Part shown: positions 1 through 8,470 of the stretch, piece after piece
Layout of the letters: every line of letters begins with the position of its first letter
Numbering within the stretch: position 1 is the stretch's first letter
Source of the DNA: Clostridium sp. AM58-1XD
GTDB lineage: Bacteria; Bacillota; Clostridia; Lachnospirales; Lachnospiraceae
DNA length: 64,000 nt
Assembly (NCBI RefSeq): GCF_003464085.1
Contig: NZ_QSDR01000022.1
Location: 17,946-81,945, forward strand
Direction: 5' to 3'
Program-made: the position numbers and the translations under genes
The notes under the pieces: generated by a model
What the model was told of the DNA's origin: nothing
What the model saw: only the letters and a program-made list of their open reading frames with translations
Database searches by the model: none

Positions 1-947
1 AGAGTCAAAAGGGGAATCAGTGCGCCTCCCGTCGTACCGTTATTTGAGGCTTCGGGCGCTGCAACTCCCTCCGGAATTCCCGTTCCGAACAGTTCCGGGT
101 GTCTGGAACAGCGGCGTTCCATGTCATAGGAAACAAATGCGCTGATATCCCCGCCTGCGCCTGGTATGCAGCCGATAAAAGTTCCTGTAAGGCCGGCCCT
201 CAGGATTGTAGGCAGGATACACCTGAAATCCTTTTTGGAAGGAAGGGGATTTCTCGTCTTCTTCGCCTTTGCCCGTTCAACAAAAATCTCTTCTGTCGTC
301 AGGAAACACTGGCTGAGTGCAAAGAGGCCTACCAGCACAGGAATAAAGGACAGTCCGCCCATCAGGTATGTAGAGCCGAAAGAGAATCTGGTATAGGCAG
401 TCACATTATCCATACCGATCAATGACAAAAGAAGACCAAGTGTTCCTGACATAACTCCCTTGATCAGGTCTTTTCCTGAAATACTGGCGATAATGCTGAG
501 TCCGAAAAAGGCCAGTGCAAAAGATTCCGGAGCGTTGAATTTCAAGGCGATCTGAGCCAGCTGGGGAGCGACCAGAATCAGGATAATACCACTGATAATT
601 CCTCCGCCGAAGGATGCAAAGGTGGAAATGCCAAGCGCTCTTCCCGCTTCGCCTCTGAGGGTAAACTGGTAACCGTCAATCACGGTAGCCGCCGCAGAAG
701 GTGTGCCCGGCGTGTTAATTAAAATCGCTGTTATGGAACCACCATAAATTGCACCGCAGAAAATTCCGATCAGTACAAGCATGCCCACATGAGGACTCAT
801 GGAAAATGTGATAGGCATAAGGAGCGCCACTCCCATGGTGGAAGTCAGACCAGGCATAGCTCCAAAAGAAATTCCCATTGCAACACCGCCTAATATTGCC
901 AGCAGCGTAGCAGGGTTCATAATATTGCCGAGAACCGTCATAAACAT
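1..947 (-). CDS. tctA: Tripartite tricarboxylate transporter permease TctA (partial, C-terminus outside window)
   Basis: Large membrane subunit of a TTT-family (TctCBA) carboxylate importer. The reading frame is open from an ATG at 947 to the window edge, about 315 codons of a family that usually runs about 500. It carries the family's glycine-rich stretches, including a GGSITAILINTPGTP-type segment and, near the edge, APEASNNGTTGGALIPLL, the conserved TctA signature. An AGGAGGT ribosome site at 957-963 overlaps the tctB stop, so the two genes are translationally coupled. It is the third gene of tctCBA. The substrate cannot be told from sequence. Confidence 0.93.
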   Translation of the reverse strand, partial: MFMTVLGNIMNPATLLAILGGVAMGISFGAMPGLTSTMGVALLMPITFSMSPHVGMLVLIGIFCGAIYGGSITAILINTPGTPSAAATVIDGYQFTLRGEAGRALGISTFASFGGGIISGIILILVAPQLAQIALKFNAPESFALAFFGLSIIASISGKDLIKGVMSGTLGLLLSLIGMDNVTAYTRFSFGSTYLMGGLSFIPVLVGLFALSQCFLTTEEIFVERAKAKKTRNPLPSKKDFRCILPTILRAGLTGTFIGCIPGAGGDISAFVSYDMERRCSRHPELFGTGIPEGVAAPEASNNGTTGGALIPLLT

Positions 948-961
948 GTTTCCTGCACCTC

Positions 962-1417
962 CTAAAATATGATTCCGGCCGGAAGTTTCACCTTCAGCAG
1001 GATTGTGAATACAAAGTAAAGAACTGCAGTAACGCCGATCGGAACGGCGACTGCCGCTATCCTGTTCTTCACCTTAAAGTACATGAGCATTGCAAATAAA
1101 TAAACAGGTGTCATAATAATGAATCCGGCAATCTTCAGACTCCAGACATAGATGATGCAGGCCAGTACCGCGATCCATACCCTGAGGTTTTCTTTCTTAA
1201 ACAGCAGCACTTCCTCCTGTCCCTGAGGAACTTCTGCTTTTCTGGAGCCAACCAGTTCCAGAACAGACAGAAAAATTACGAGTACAGCCAGAACTCTTGG
1301 GAAAAATCCCGGTCCCAGCGCGCCGTTTGATCCCGGCGGAAATGTTCCGGCTTCTATAAAAGCATAAACGCTGACTGCGATAAAGATAAGAGCGATTGCA
1401 TTTGCAATCTTTTTCAT
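962..1417 (-). CDS. tctB: TctB-family small membrane subunit of the tripartite tricarboxylate transporter
   Basis: About 151 residues with four hydrophobic helices, the size and layout of TctB. The opening MKKIANAIALIFIAVSVYAF forms helix 1 and is followed by PGSNGALGPGFFPRVLA, the GPGFFP loop typical of TctB. The frame opens earlier at a TTG (1423), but AGGAGG lies eight bases before the ATG at 1417, which I take as the start. It sits between tctC and tctA; the gap to tctC holds a structured repeat (1443-1566). Confidence 0.9.
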   Translation of the reverse strand: MKKIANAIALIFIAVSVYAFIEAGTFPPGSNGALGPGFFPRVLAVLVIFLSVLELVGSRKAEVPQGQEEVLLFKKENLRVWIAVLACIIYVWSLKIAGFIIMTPVYLFAMLMYFKVKNRIAAVAVPIGVTAVLYFVFTILLKVKLPAGIIF

Positions 1418-1442
1418 AGTCAATACCTCCTAAGATAAAACA

Positions 1443-1566
1443 GAGGGGGTGCTGCAAAAGAGAAGAACCATACTGCCTCGAACCAGATTTTACGACTCGG
1501 CGGCTGCCTCAGAATGAAATCCGGAATCGATGGCATGTCTGACTTTACTTTTGCAACACCCTCTCT
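1443..1566 (-). repeat. Dispersed nested inverted-repeat element, copy A
   Basis: The outer arms GAGGGGGTGCTGCAAAAG (1443-1460) and CTTTTGCAACACCCTCTC (1549-1566) are inverted copies. They pair fully, with G-U wobbles, only when read from the minus strand. The interior, read on minus, holds GATTCCGGATTTCATTC, then AGGCAGCCGCCGAGTC, then ATCTGGTTCGAGGCA, matching the core of copies B and D. It lies between tctC and tctB on the transcribed strand, so it may also act as an intercistronic stem-loop that lowers tctBA relative to tctC. Confidence 0.75.
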
Positions 1567-1627
1567 ATCCTGCATTAAAAATTACTGCAATTATTCAAAA
1601 CCTCCGTCCTGAACAGTTACATACTAT

Positions 1628-2740
1628 TTACTTTGTGGCAATTCCCAGCGCTCTTGACTGTTCGGAATATACACCGTCCTCACGGTCCATAAGCGCTTTG
1701 AAATCAGCTGCATTCATATAATTATGGGTGTAGTTCTGTGTTTCCATAAACTCGCATACACTCTCATCTTCCAATGCGTATCTGGTAGCTGCGTCCAGCT
1801 TCTTAATGATATCCTCCGGTGTTCCTTTCGGTGCCAGGAATCCGCGGAAAACAGTCATCATAGAGTTAGGATAACCGCATTCCCCTGCAGTCGGCACATC
1901 AGGAAGCTCCGGAAGTCTCTCTGGAGAGAATGTAGCCAGAACCTTGATAAGGCCGGAATCTACGTATGTCTGTACTTCCTGTGGACTTACCGGAACGGCT
2001 TCCACATTGCCGCCTGCCAGTGCTACTGCTGCCGGTCCGCCGCCGTCAAATGGAACATGCACGACTTCAATGCCTGCCTCATCTGCAAAAGAAGCTGCTA
2101 AAATATGCCATACACCGCCGATACCGGAATTCCCGATACGGACCTTTCCAGGATTTTCCTTACAGTAGTCTACAAATTCTTCCAGCGTGTTATATGGTGC
2201 GTCTGCCGCTACAGAAAGCGCCCCATAGCAGGAATTGAAATTGCATACAGAATCAAAGCTCTCATATGTAAAGTTTACTTCAGATACGTATGGAAGGCCA
2301 AGCAGTTCCGATACGCCTGCAGTGATGCAGCTTCCGTCATTCGGATCCTGGGCACCGGCCGCAAATCCAATGGCGCAGCCACCGCCTGATTTATTCACTA
2401 CGGATACAGGAACTCCCAGATATTCTTCCATAGCAGGAGCCATCGCCCTTAACAGAAGATCCGTACCGCCGCCTGCGCTCGGCGGACATGTAATCGTAAC
2501 AGAAGACGCCGGATAATCATTAATTGGGGTTAAATCCTGGCTGTCTCCGCTTTCCTTTGCCTCTTTTGCCTGTTCTGCGCCGTTTTCTGCCTTTGTTTCA
2601 TCCTTTTTCTCTGCAGAAGTCTCAGCTGTCTTTGTCGTTTCTTCCTTTGCTGATCCGCTTCCGCATCCTGCTGCCGTTACAGCAATTACTGCTGCCGCCA
2701 TAACGACTGCTGCTGCCTTTTCAAATCCTCTTTTCCTCAT
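1628..2740 (-). CDS. tctC: TctC-family periplasmic-type substrate-binding lipoprotein
   Basis: A 370-residue solute-binding protein of the tripartite tricarboxylate transporter. A type II signal peptide ends in the lipobox TAAGC with Cys26 as the lipidation site. A Lys/Glu/Ala-rich tether of about 45 residues follows, then the Bug/TctC fold starting near VTITCPPSAGGGTDLLLRAM. Further family landmarks are KSGGGCAIG and the AGGNVEAVPVSPQEV segment. AGGAGGATGTTAC precedes the ATG. First gene of tctCBA, served by the promoter at 2835-2863. Confidence 0.93.
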   Translation of the reverse strand: MRKRGFEKAAAVVMAAAVIAVTAAGCGSGSAKEETTKTAETSAEKKDETKAENGAEQAKEAKESGDSQDLTPINDYPASSVTITCPPSAGGGTDLLLRAMAPAMEEYLGVPVSVVNKSGGGCAIGFAAGAQDPNDGSCITAGVSELLGLPYVSEVNFTYESFDSVCNFNSCYGALSVAADAPYNTLEEFVDYCKENPGKVRIGNSGIGGVWHILAASFADEAGIEVVHVPFDGGGPAAVALAGGNVEAVPVSPQEVQTYVDSGLIKVLATFSPERLPELPDVPTAGECGYPNSMMTVFRGFLAPKGTPEDIIKKLDAATRYALEDESVCEFMETQNYTHNYMNAADFKALMDREDGVYSEQSRALGIATK

Positions 2741-2803
2741 GTAACATCCTCCTCTTACTTTATTCTACCTATCAGAGTTGTACCTTAACACCTATCATTT
2801 ATA

Positions 2804-2818
2804 GGTTGTCGTACAACC
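2804..2818. promoter_or_regulatory. Candidate operator, GntR/FadR-type palindrome
   Basis: GGTTGT-cgt-ACAACC is a perfect 6-bp inverted repeat around three bases. It contains TTGTnnnACAA, the form known for FadR-subfamily operators. It lies just downstream of the inferred tctC transcription start, where a bound repressor would block elongation. A half site, GTTGTACC, occurs at 2777-2784. No adjacent GntR gene is in the window. Confidence 0.5.
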
Positions 2819-2834
2819 GTTAACCGATGTGTGT

Positions 2835-2863
2835 ATTATACTTGCCTGGTATATTTTTGTCAA
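2835..2863 (-). promoter_or_regulatory. Consensus housekeeping-sigma promoter of tctCBA
   Basis: Read on minus: TTGACA (2858-2863), a 17-base spacer, then TATAAT (2835-2840), a perfect match to consensus. The inferred start is near 2828, giving a leader of about 90 bases that contains the palindrome at 2804-2818. The rest of the 322-base gap up to 3062 is AT-rich and holds only a weak rightward TTGACT-like box near 2938. Confidence 0.8.
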
Positions 2864-3062
2864 TTTTGATATTGCATAAAAAAACGGTTTGTTTTTTATA
2901 TATAATGCACAAAACTTTTTCCTTTTCCCACGGTCAATTGACTTTTTTATACACATGTGATACGCTGACACAAATACTCTTTCTTTACGTAAATCCACTC
3001 TTTTTTATTTAGAAAAGCCTCTGCTTTAACCGAAATAATAAAAAAGAGAGGAACGTTTTATT

Positions 3063-4017
3063 ATGCAGTTAAAAGATTTTGTCAGCTTTGGGATCAGCCC
3101 TTCCATGCTCTTTCCCGGCTCATTTGACGATGAACTCACTCATTATAAGGCGGTTGAATTGTGCTGCCATCTTCCGGAATTCGAACGTTTTGAGACTTTC
3201 CTTCCTCATTCCGAACGCCTGCGGCGTGCTGAAATTAATGATATGGCCAGACATCACAAAAAACTGAACTATAATATTCCCGGTTATTTTCAGCTGGATA
3301 ATGAATTCAATCCGTGCAGCGACACCGCGTCCATTCGAGCTAACGCGCTCGCTTCCATGAAGGAGCAGATCGATTTTGCCGCAGAAGCCGGTTCCTCTAT
3401 TGTGGAAATGACTGGTTCTGTTGACAAAGGCCCGGAACGCCGTGAGGAACTCCTAGACCGTTTTTTTGAATATTTTATGGAAGTTTCCCTCTATGCTGAA
3501 AAATATGGAATTCTCACTGCTATCGAACCGATTGAACGCAGTCGCTTTAAACGTCTTTTTCTTGGCCCCACATCGGAATGCGCGGAATTTATTAAAAAAG
3601 CCAGGGAAGCCGGCGCCGGCAATGCAAGACTGATGCTGGACTTTGCCCATCTTCCCCTTATGGAAGAACAGGCAGATGAGGCTGTAAGAATCAGCTCCGA
3701 GACTGGACTGGCTGTTGTCCATATGGCAATGCTGTTCTGGAACCTTCCAGCCAGTTTTACGGCCATACCCATCCCCCATAGGCGTGCCGAACGGCATGTT
3801 CGATATGGCGGAACTCATTTATCATTTTAAGCTTCTGATGGACTGCGGCTATATTTCTCCCGTCCCACAGCGAGACGGGCGTGCTGTCATATCTCTTGAA
3901 GTAAGGCCTTATCCGGGAGCTTCTCCGCTGACTTCCGCACGGCTGATGTATGAAAAGGCTTCCTATGCCTTTGAAAAGGCCGCCGAACAGTCACTGCGCT
4001 TTCATCTGAATTCCTGA
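3063..4017 (+). CDS. Xylose isomerase-like TIM-barrel protein (two apparent frameshifts)
   Basis: A sugar phosphate isomerase/epimerase-like (AP endonuclease 2 fold) protein, about 318 residues when repaired. Residues 1-222 are in the first frame, with candidate metal ligands in TAIEPIE and LMLDFAHLPL. Adding one G at 3725-3726 and one C in the CCCCC run at 3773-3777 restores the continuation GNAVLEPSSQFYGHTHPP then IGVPNGMFDMAELIYHF to the stop at 4017. Both losses are in homopolymers, which suggests sequence error rather than decay. It is divergent from tctCBA. Substrate unknown. Confidence 0.75.
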
Positions 4018-4064
4018 TAAAACGTCAACCGGCCTGATCATACGGTCAAACCGCAGCACTGAAA

Positions 4065-4099
4065 GAATCCCGCTCGCGGGATTCTCCGCCTGCGGCGGA
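4065..4099. other. Two adjacent GC-rich hairpins after the isomerase-like gene
   Basis: GAATCCCG-ctcg-CGGGATTC (4065-4084) and CCGCC-tgc-GGCGG (4087-4099) lie about 50 bases past the stop at 4017. There is no T-tract, so they are weak as an intrinsic terminator. They may mark the left border of the mobile-DNA scar. Confidence 0.4.
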
Positions 4100-4167
4100 T
4101 CACTTCAGCGACATTATTCCTTACCGCCGCAGGGCGACCCTGCCCGGAGAACTTTTCTAAGTAGTTA

Positions 4168-4205
4168 AGACCACCGGCTTAGCCCCTAAGGGGGCTTGCT
4201 GGTTT
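4168..4205 (-). repeat. Subterminal hairpin of an IS200/IS605-type element
   Basis: An imperfect hairpin (arms ACCACCGGCTTAGCCCC and GGGGGCTTGCTGGTT) sits about 30 bases beyond the stop of the transposase remnant. This is the place and form of the right-end hairpin that IS200/IS605 transposases recognise. Confidence 0.45.
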
Positions 4206-4233
4206 GCTTTGACTCCCTACTGGCTCTTAAGTC

Positions 4234-4684
4234 TTACTTCTTGTTTTTCTTCACTGGCTCACCCGTAAACAGGTCAATGTACTCTACTAACGACATCTGG
4301 TCATATTCCAAGCCTTCCTTTATCTGATTTTGTATATATGCCTTTATGGCCGCTACATTCTTTCCTGCTGTGTCCACGTAATATCCATAGCACCAAAAAT
4401 GACGGTTTCCGTACTTATACTTTAGATTCGCATGCTATTCGAATATCATGAGTGAACTTTTTCCTTTCAGATATCCCACCACCTCGGACACTGCATATTT
4501 GGGCGGAATGCTTACCAGCATATGGATATGATCTGGCATGCATTGTGCCTCGATTATCTCAATCCCTTTTCTTCGGCATAAGGTTCCTAGTATTTGGCCT
4601 ACATCGGCCTTGATATCTTTATATATTGCCTGCCTCCGATATTTTGGTGCAAAAACCAGATGATACTTGAAATCCCATTTAGGT
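4234..4684 (-). pseudogene. tnpA: IS200/IS605-family TnpA transposase remnant
   Basis: Reading minus, the frame gives WDFKYHLVFAPKYRR, then CMPDHIHMLVSIPP with the catalytic HUH pair (HIH), then HFWCYGYYVDTAGKN with the tyrosine region, ending near 4234. These are hallmarks of the single-domain Y1 transposase of IS200-type elements. It is broken twice: the first few codons are missing at a junction near 4684, and an in-frame TAG interrupts IFE*HANLKYKYG where homologues have a sense codon. It is therefore probably inactive. Confidence 0.85.
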
Positions 4685-5025
4685 CAGTTTACAAGAGACT
4701 ACGCGCAGACCGCGAAACGGGCTGCTGACAACAAACGGCGCTATGCTCCCGGCAGGGTGGCATAGCGCCGTTTTGTTGTGGGGAAACCAAAGGGGCAAAA
4801 TCCTTTTGGCACACGACTTTGCGCAGCAAAGTGTAGTGTGTTATACGCTCTGTCGGCGTTGCCGCTTCAAATGCCGTTTCCGCCAGCGAAGGCAACGGCG
4901 GCGCTGTAAGCGCCGTTCATCTTGTCCGTTGACTGGCTCGGCTGGCTTTGCTATCTCCCCGATTATGCGATTGCGGCTTATACCAATAAGACGTACTACA
5001 AATTTGCCCGACAAACGGGAAGTAG
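4685..5025. mobile_element. Scar of an integrative element, no intact gene
   Basis: This stretch has no convincing coding frame. It contains a strong hairpin (ACAACAAACGGCGCTATGC at 4728-4746 against its complement at 4760-4779, with TTTTG in the right arm) and GC-rich patches unlike the flanking DNA. Between the transposase remnant and the relaxase/recombinase remnants it is best read as leftover conjugative or mobilizable element sequence. Confidence 0.4.
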
Positions 5026-5445
5026 TTATTTGTTTTCTGTAAAAGAAACGGTATCAATTTGAAGATAGGTCTTCTGATGGCGTGAAATAGAAAGAACAAG
5101 TATGTACTTGTCAGTAGTGCCGTCATCGTTTGTACATTGAAATATCATTTCACCTTTGCCATCGTTCAAAGCAATTATGTGAAACTCTGCAATGTTTTCA
5201 GTAATGTTATGATAATCACTTGCAAAAGTCTCAGGTTCTGATACGATTGACCAATCTTTGCTTTCATTGGAGTTGTTCAAATCCAAAATTAAAGTGCCTC
5301 CATTCTCAACCGTAGCCGAGAAAATCTCTCCATCTACAACAAAAGAGGTTGGCTTGTAAGGCTTGTTCACCACAAACAACACCGCAACAAGAGCAATTAC
5401 CAATACAGAAATAGCAATAATTAAGCTTTTCTTTTTCATATTCAT
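5026..5445 (-). CDS. Small membrane-anchored or exported protein of unknown function
   Basis: 139 residues. MKKKSLIIAISVLVIALVAVLFVV is one N-terminal hydrophobic segment after a basic start. The rest is a soluble beta-rich domain with GGTLILDLNNS and EFHIIALNDGKGEMIFQC. The size and strand pattern loosely recall chagasin/I42-type protease inhibitors, but the NPTTG and RPW motifs are absent, so I do not assign that family. AGGAGG lies before the ATG. It is the only intact-looking gene in the mobile-DNA scar and may be cargo. Confidence 0.6.
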   Translation of the reverse strand: MNMKKKSLIIAISVLVIALVAVLFVVNKPYKPTSFVVDGEIFSATVENGGTLILDLNNSNESKDWSIVSEPETFASDYHNITENIAEFHIIALNDGKGEMIFQCTNDDGTTDKYILVLSISRHQKTYLQIDTVSFTENK

Positions 5446-5469
5446 TGCCTCCTAAACTTCCGATTTGTA

Positions 5470-5499
5470 AAGTACGCCTTATACGCCTAAGGCGTACTT
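5470..5499. repeat. Perfect 12-bp inverted repeat upstream of the 5026-5445 gene
   Basis: AAGTACGCCTTA, a six-base loop, then TAAGGCGTACTT. It lies 25 bases upstream of the start codon at 5445, so it could be an operator. It could also be an end or resolution site of the decayed mobile element. Confidence 0.45.
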
Positions 5500-5729
5500 G
5501 TCATTTTCTCTTACCTCTCTGCGGCAAATAGCTTTTCGCCAGTTCGGATTTCTGGACAATCCGGGGCAGCCATTGTTTTTCTTCCTCTATCAGCTTACGG
5601 TTTTTGGGAGAACGGCAACTGCCTGTTGCTGGACGATGGGTAGGAATGTGTCTGCCCCCAGACTATCTCCTATTCCGTCTGCTGCAAGTGGTTTCGCTGG
5701 GCGGTGCTGCCCCAGGACAAGGCGCTGGA

Positions 5730-6038
5730 CGGATCGGCCAGTTGAACGCCTGGAAGAAGAAAGAGGAAGCCCTCGTCCTGCTGAAAAAGTGGTTTCCGCA
5801 GATGGAGGACTTTTCCGGGCAACTGAAAAAGTACAAGGTGACGATTGCCGACCTGCTGGAAGAAAACAAGAAGCTAGAAACAAGGGCAAAGGCCAACGAA
5901 AGAAGCAAGATGAAAGACACGATGGAACGGGCGAAGCTGGAAAGCGAATTACATAATATCCAGCGGCTTGTGGAGCGTATTCCCCCGGACGTACTGGCGG
6001 AATTGAAATGGCAACCGCATGATAGAAAGGATAGGTAA
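5730..6038 (+). pseudogene. C-terminal remnant of a MobV/Pre-type relaxase
   Basis: The frame ends with a charged coiled-coil (NAWKKKEEALVLLKKWF, then KKYKVTIADLLEENKKLE) and closes with LVERIPPDVLAELK, a tail resembling Pre/Mob plasmid recombination proteins of Firmicutes. No start codon with a ribosome site or N-terminal HUH domain precedes it; upstream frames do not connect. Its end overlaps the start of the recombinase remnant. The family call rests on pattern memory, so confidence is moderate. Confidence 0.45.
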
Positions 6039-6372
6039 TTTTATAAGTGGTATCAGATATAAAAAAGAAACAGAGGTCGTGACTTTTCAGGGAAAGGAAA
6101 TCATGCTGGAAAATCTCACCCCGATTTTCACGCCGGAACAGGAAGCGGCGAAACGCCGGGAATTGGAGCAGCAGCTTTATGATGTGTTCCGCAAGTACGC
6201 TAACAAGCGGCGGATCGAGAAAGCCATCAGCCCGAAACAGTTTATCCAGATTTCCGGCTATCTCGACACTTGGGACAGCGTATCCTTTGACGACAAGCGG
6301 CGGGTGGTGGATTTGATGATTACCACCATAGTCGCCACAAGCGACAGCTTAAACATTACATGGAAAATCTGA
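6019..6372 (+). pseudogene. C-terminal remnant of a large serine recombinase
   Basis: The last part, YLDTWDSVSFDDKRRVVDL followed by ITTIVATSDSLNITWKI and stop, matches the usual carboxy end of TnpX-like serine recombinases of clostridial mobile elements. The preceding FTPEQEAAKRRELEQQLYD helix fits as well. The catalytic N-terminal domain (Ser-containing, about 150 residues) is absent, so this is a fragment left by rearrangement. Confidence 0.6.
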
Positions 6373-6585
6373 CGGGCGGCACATCTCCCGTCAGACCGTT
6401 ACCTTGTGTAGTCCCTTGTAAACTGTACTTTTGTATGATCTAAACTATTATTGTCCATTTTAGGACTTCCTGTGCTTTTTTATTTGTGGTTTGCAGACCT
6501 ACATCTATTTTAGCACAGGAGTTACTTTTATCTAAAGATATTCCCTCCGCCTGCAGAGCAGGTGATTTTTTTACTGCGACACAAC

Positions 6586-6632
6586 AAAAAAAGTTCCACG
6601 CAGGAGCAGTTTTCCTGCGCGGAACTTTTTTT
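6586..6632. terminator. Bidirectional intrinsic terminator
   Basis: AAAAAGTTCC-A-CGCAGGA, a seven-base loop, then TCCTGCG-C-GGAACTTTTT. A-runs and T-runs flank both sides, so it ends the minus-strand rhomboid-like gene (stop at 6639) and would also stop rightward transcription from the scar. The remaining bases from 6373 to 6585 show no gene. Confidence 0.85.
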
Positions 6633-6638
6633 ATTTCC

Positions 6639-7496
6639 TTATGACGACTGATCGCTGCCGCCATGAGCGGAATCAGCCGAGTCTTTCGTCACATGTTTAT
6701 GCGTATATAAATGATCAAGACAGTATTCATAATCGCCCTCGCATTTGGAGCAGTATCTAAATTCCAGATCGTCCCCATCCAGTTCCGTTCTTCCGCAGAC
6801 AGCGCAGCGGTGATGGGTCTTCCCCTGAGGCATCATCTTGATCTGCGTTTTAAACTCACGCTTTCTCTTAATCTCTTTTGGATTCACCTTGCTGTAATTC
6901 CTCGTCATCAGCCAGAATATGATGAAGTTGAGAAGGGAGAGCACGATTGCGATTCTCGTCGCAGCCGTTCCCAAAAGGAGACCCTGAAGTGCCAGGACAC
7001 CGTAAATCAGCGCAATCCATTTCGCTTTGATCGGTATAATAAAGTACAGCATAAACTGCAGATCAGGAAATGTTGCTGCAAATGCAAAAAGCAGAGAAAG
7101 ATTTAAATACTCCGTGTTAAGATACCACAGCTGGTGGAAGAATACGAATCCGATGACCGCCGCCAGCACATGGCCCAAAACTCCCATAAAAAAGTACACA
7201 TTAAACCGGAATGCTCCCCAGACTCTCTCCAGAGTCATTCCCAGAGAATAGTACAGATAAATCATAATCAGGTTTGACACCGGATTATTAAAGGGCGGCC
7301 AGATCATAAACGTCACAATCCTCCAGATCTGCCCCCTCAGAATCGCGCTGGCGTCCAGCGCAAGATACTGAATATAAAAGGACGGATTCAGCATCTGCAG
7401 TACCATTCCGACTACGTACATACCCACAATATAATTCATCAGGTTCGGAATGGCATATCTGCCGAATTTTCGTTCCATTTTGCTAAAAAAGCTCAT
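6639..7496 (-). CDS. Rhomboid/Derlin-like membrane protein with Cys-rich C-terminal domain
   Basis: 285 residues. Residues 1-200 form about six membrane helices with rhomboid-like landmarks: NLIMIYLYYSLGMTLERVWG resembles the loop-1 LExxxG motif. The catalytic GxSG serine motif of active rhomboids is absent, so it looks like a non-proteolytic, Derlin-type member. The C-terminal 70 residues are basic then Cys-rich (CAVCGRTE, then FRYCSKCEGDYEYCLDH), suggesting a small zinc-binding domain. A ribosome site AAAGGATG precedes the ATG. The 32-base gap to corA suggests one transcript. Confidence 0.75.
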   Translation of the reverse strand: MSFFSKMERKFGRYAIPNLMNYIVGMYVVGMVLQMLNPSFYIQYLALDASAILRGQIWRIVTFMIWPPFNNPVSNLIMIYLYYSLGMTLERVWGAFRFNVYFFMGVLGHVLAAVIGFVFFHQLWYLNTEYLNLSLLFAFAATFPDLQFMLYFIIPIKAKWIALIYGVLALQGLLLGTAATRIAIVLSLLNFIIFWLMTRNYSKVNPKEIKRKREFKTQIKMMPQGKTHHRCAVCGRTELDGDDLEFRYCSKCEGDYEYCLDHLYTHKHVTKDSADSAHGGSDQSS

Positions 7497-7528
7497 TTTA
7501 TCATCCTTTTTTCATGTTTTAACAGGCT

Positions 7529-8470
7529 CTAGAATAAATCTTTTTTTGAGAATATAAAGGCCACCAGAAGCGAAATCACCGCCGCAAATACAAGAACAAT
7601 GGCAAATCCCCACGGACTTTGGGAAAACGGCATGCCCGCCGGATTGACATTCATTCCGTAAAAGCTGGCCACCATAGTCGGTATGGACATGACGATGGTG
7701 ATCGTCGCCAGAAATTTCATAACAATATTCAGGTTGTTGGAAATAACGGAAGCAAATGCATCCATCATTCCACTCAGGATGCCGCTGTAAATATTAGCCA
7801 TCTCAATTGCCTGCTTATTTTCGATGATAACATCTTCCAGCAGATCGGTGTCTTCCGGATACTTCTTTATTTTCTCATTTTTTAACAGTTTCTCCAGCAC
7901 CACTTCGTTTGCACGGAGGGATGTGGTAAAATACACAAGGCTCTTCTCCAGTTCCAGCAGCTCAATCAGCTCCCTGTTCTTTGTGGACTGATGCAGCTTC
8001 TTTTCTATTACGGCACTCTTCTTGTCAATAATCCTCAGATATTGCAGATACTGAGAGGCATTCTTATAAAGCATTTGAAGAATAAACCGGGTTCTCATAT
8101 TGGTATGGAAACCTCTGACGCGTCCATCCATAAATGCAGTAAGGACAGCCGTATCTTCCAGGCAGACCGTAATCAGTGCGCCCTCTGTCGTTATGATACC
8201 CATAGGAATCGTTTCATACCAGTCTTTTCCGTTCCGCTCCTCAATCAACGGTATATCCACAACGATCAACGTATATTCATCTTCTGTTTCAATACGGGAA
8301 CGCTCTTCCTCATCCAGCGGTGCCCGAAGATCGTCAGGATCAATGTGGAAATGTTCCGCAATCTCAAGTATCTCCGTCGCAGTTGGATCTGTCAGGGCAA
8401 TCCAGCAGCCGCTCTCAATCTCATCTGTCTGATGGATAATTCCATCTTCTGTCCTAAAAATCCGAATCAT
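7529..8470 (-). CDS. corA: CorA-family divalent metal ion channel
   Basis: 313 residues. A long, acidic cytoplasmic N-terminal domain is followed by two C-terminal helices, with the signature YGMNVNP between them (the GMN selectivity loop of CorA Mg2+ channels). The C-terminus FIFSKKDLF is basic as usual. AAGGAAGA precedes the ATG. It is the first gene of a probable two-gene unit with the rhomboid-like protein. Confidence 0.93.
   Translation of the reverse strand: MIRIFRTEDGIIHQTDEIESGCWIALTDPTATEILEIAEHFHIDPDDLRAPLDEEERSRIETEDEYTLIVVDIPLIEERNGKDWYETIPMGIITTEGALITVCLEDTAVLTAFMDGRVRGFHTNMRTRFILQMLYKNASQYLQYLRIIDKKSAVIEKKLHQSTKNRELIELLELEKSLVYFTTSLRANEVVLEKLLKNEKIKKYPEDTDLLEDVIIENKQAIEMANIYSGILSGMMDAFASVISNNLNIVMKFLATITIVMSIPTMVASFYGMNVNPAGMPFSQSPWGFAIVLVFAAVISLLVAFIFSKKDLF

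Noticed and set aside
4384..4440. In-frame TAG in the IS200 transposase as a possible recoded codon
   Set aside because: No pyrrolysine genes or other recoding signs in the window, and the gene is also truncated at its 5' end; simple inactivation is enough.
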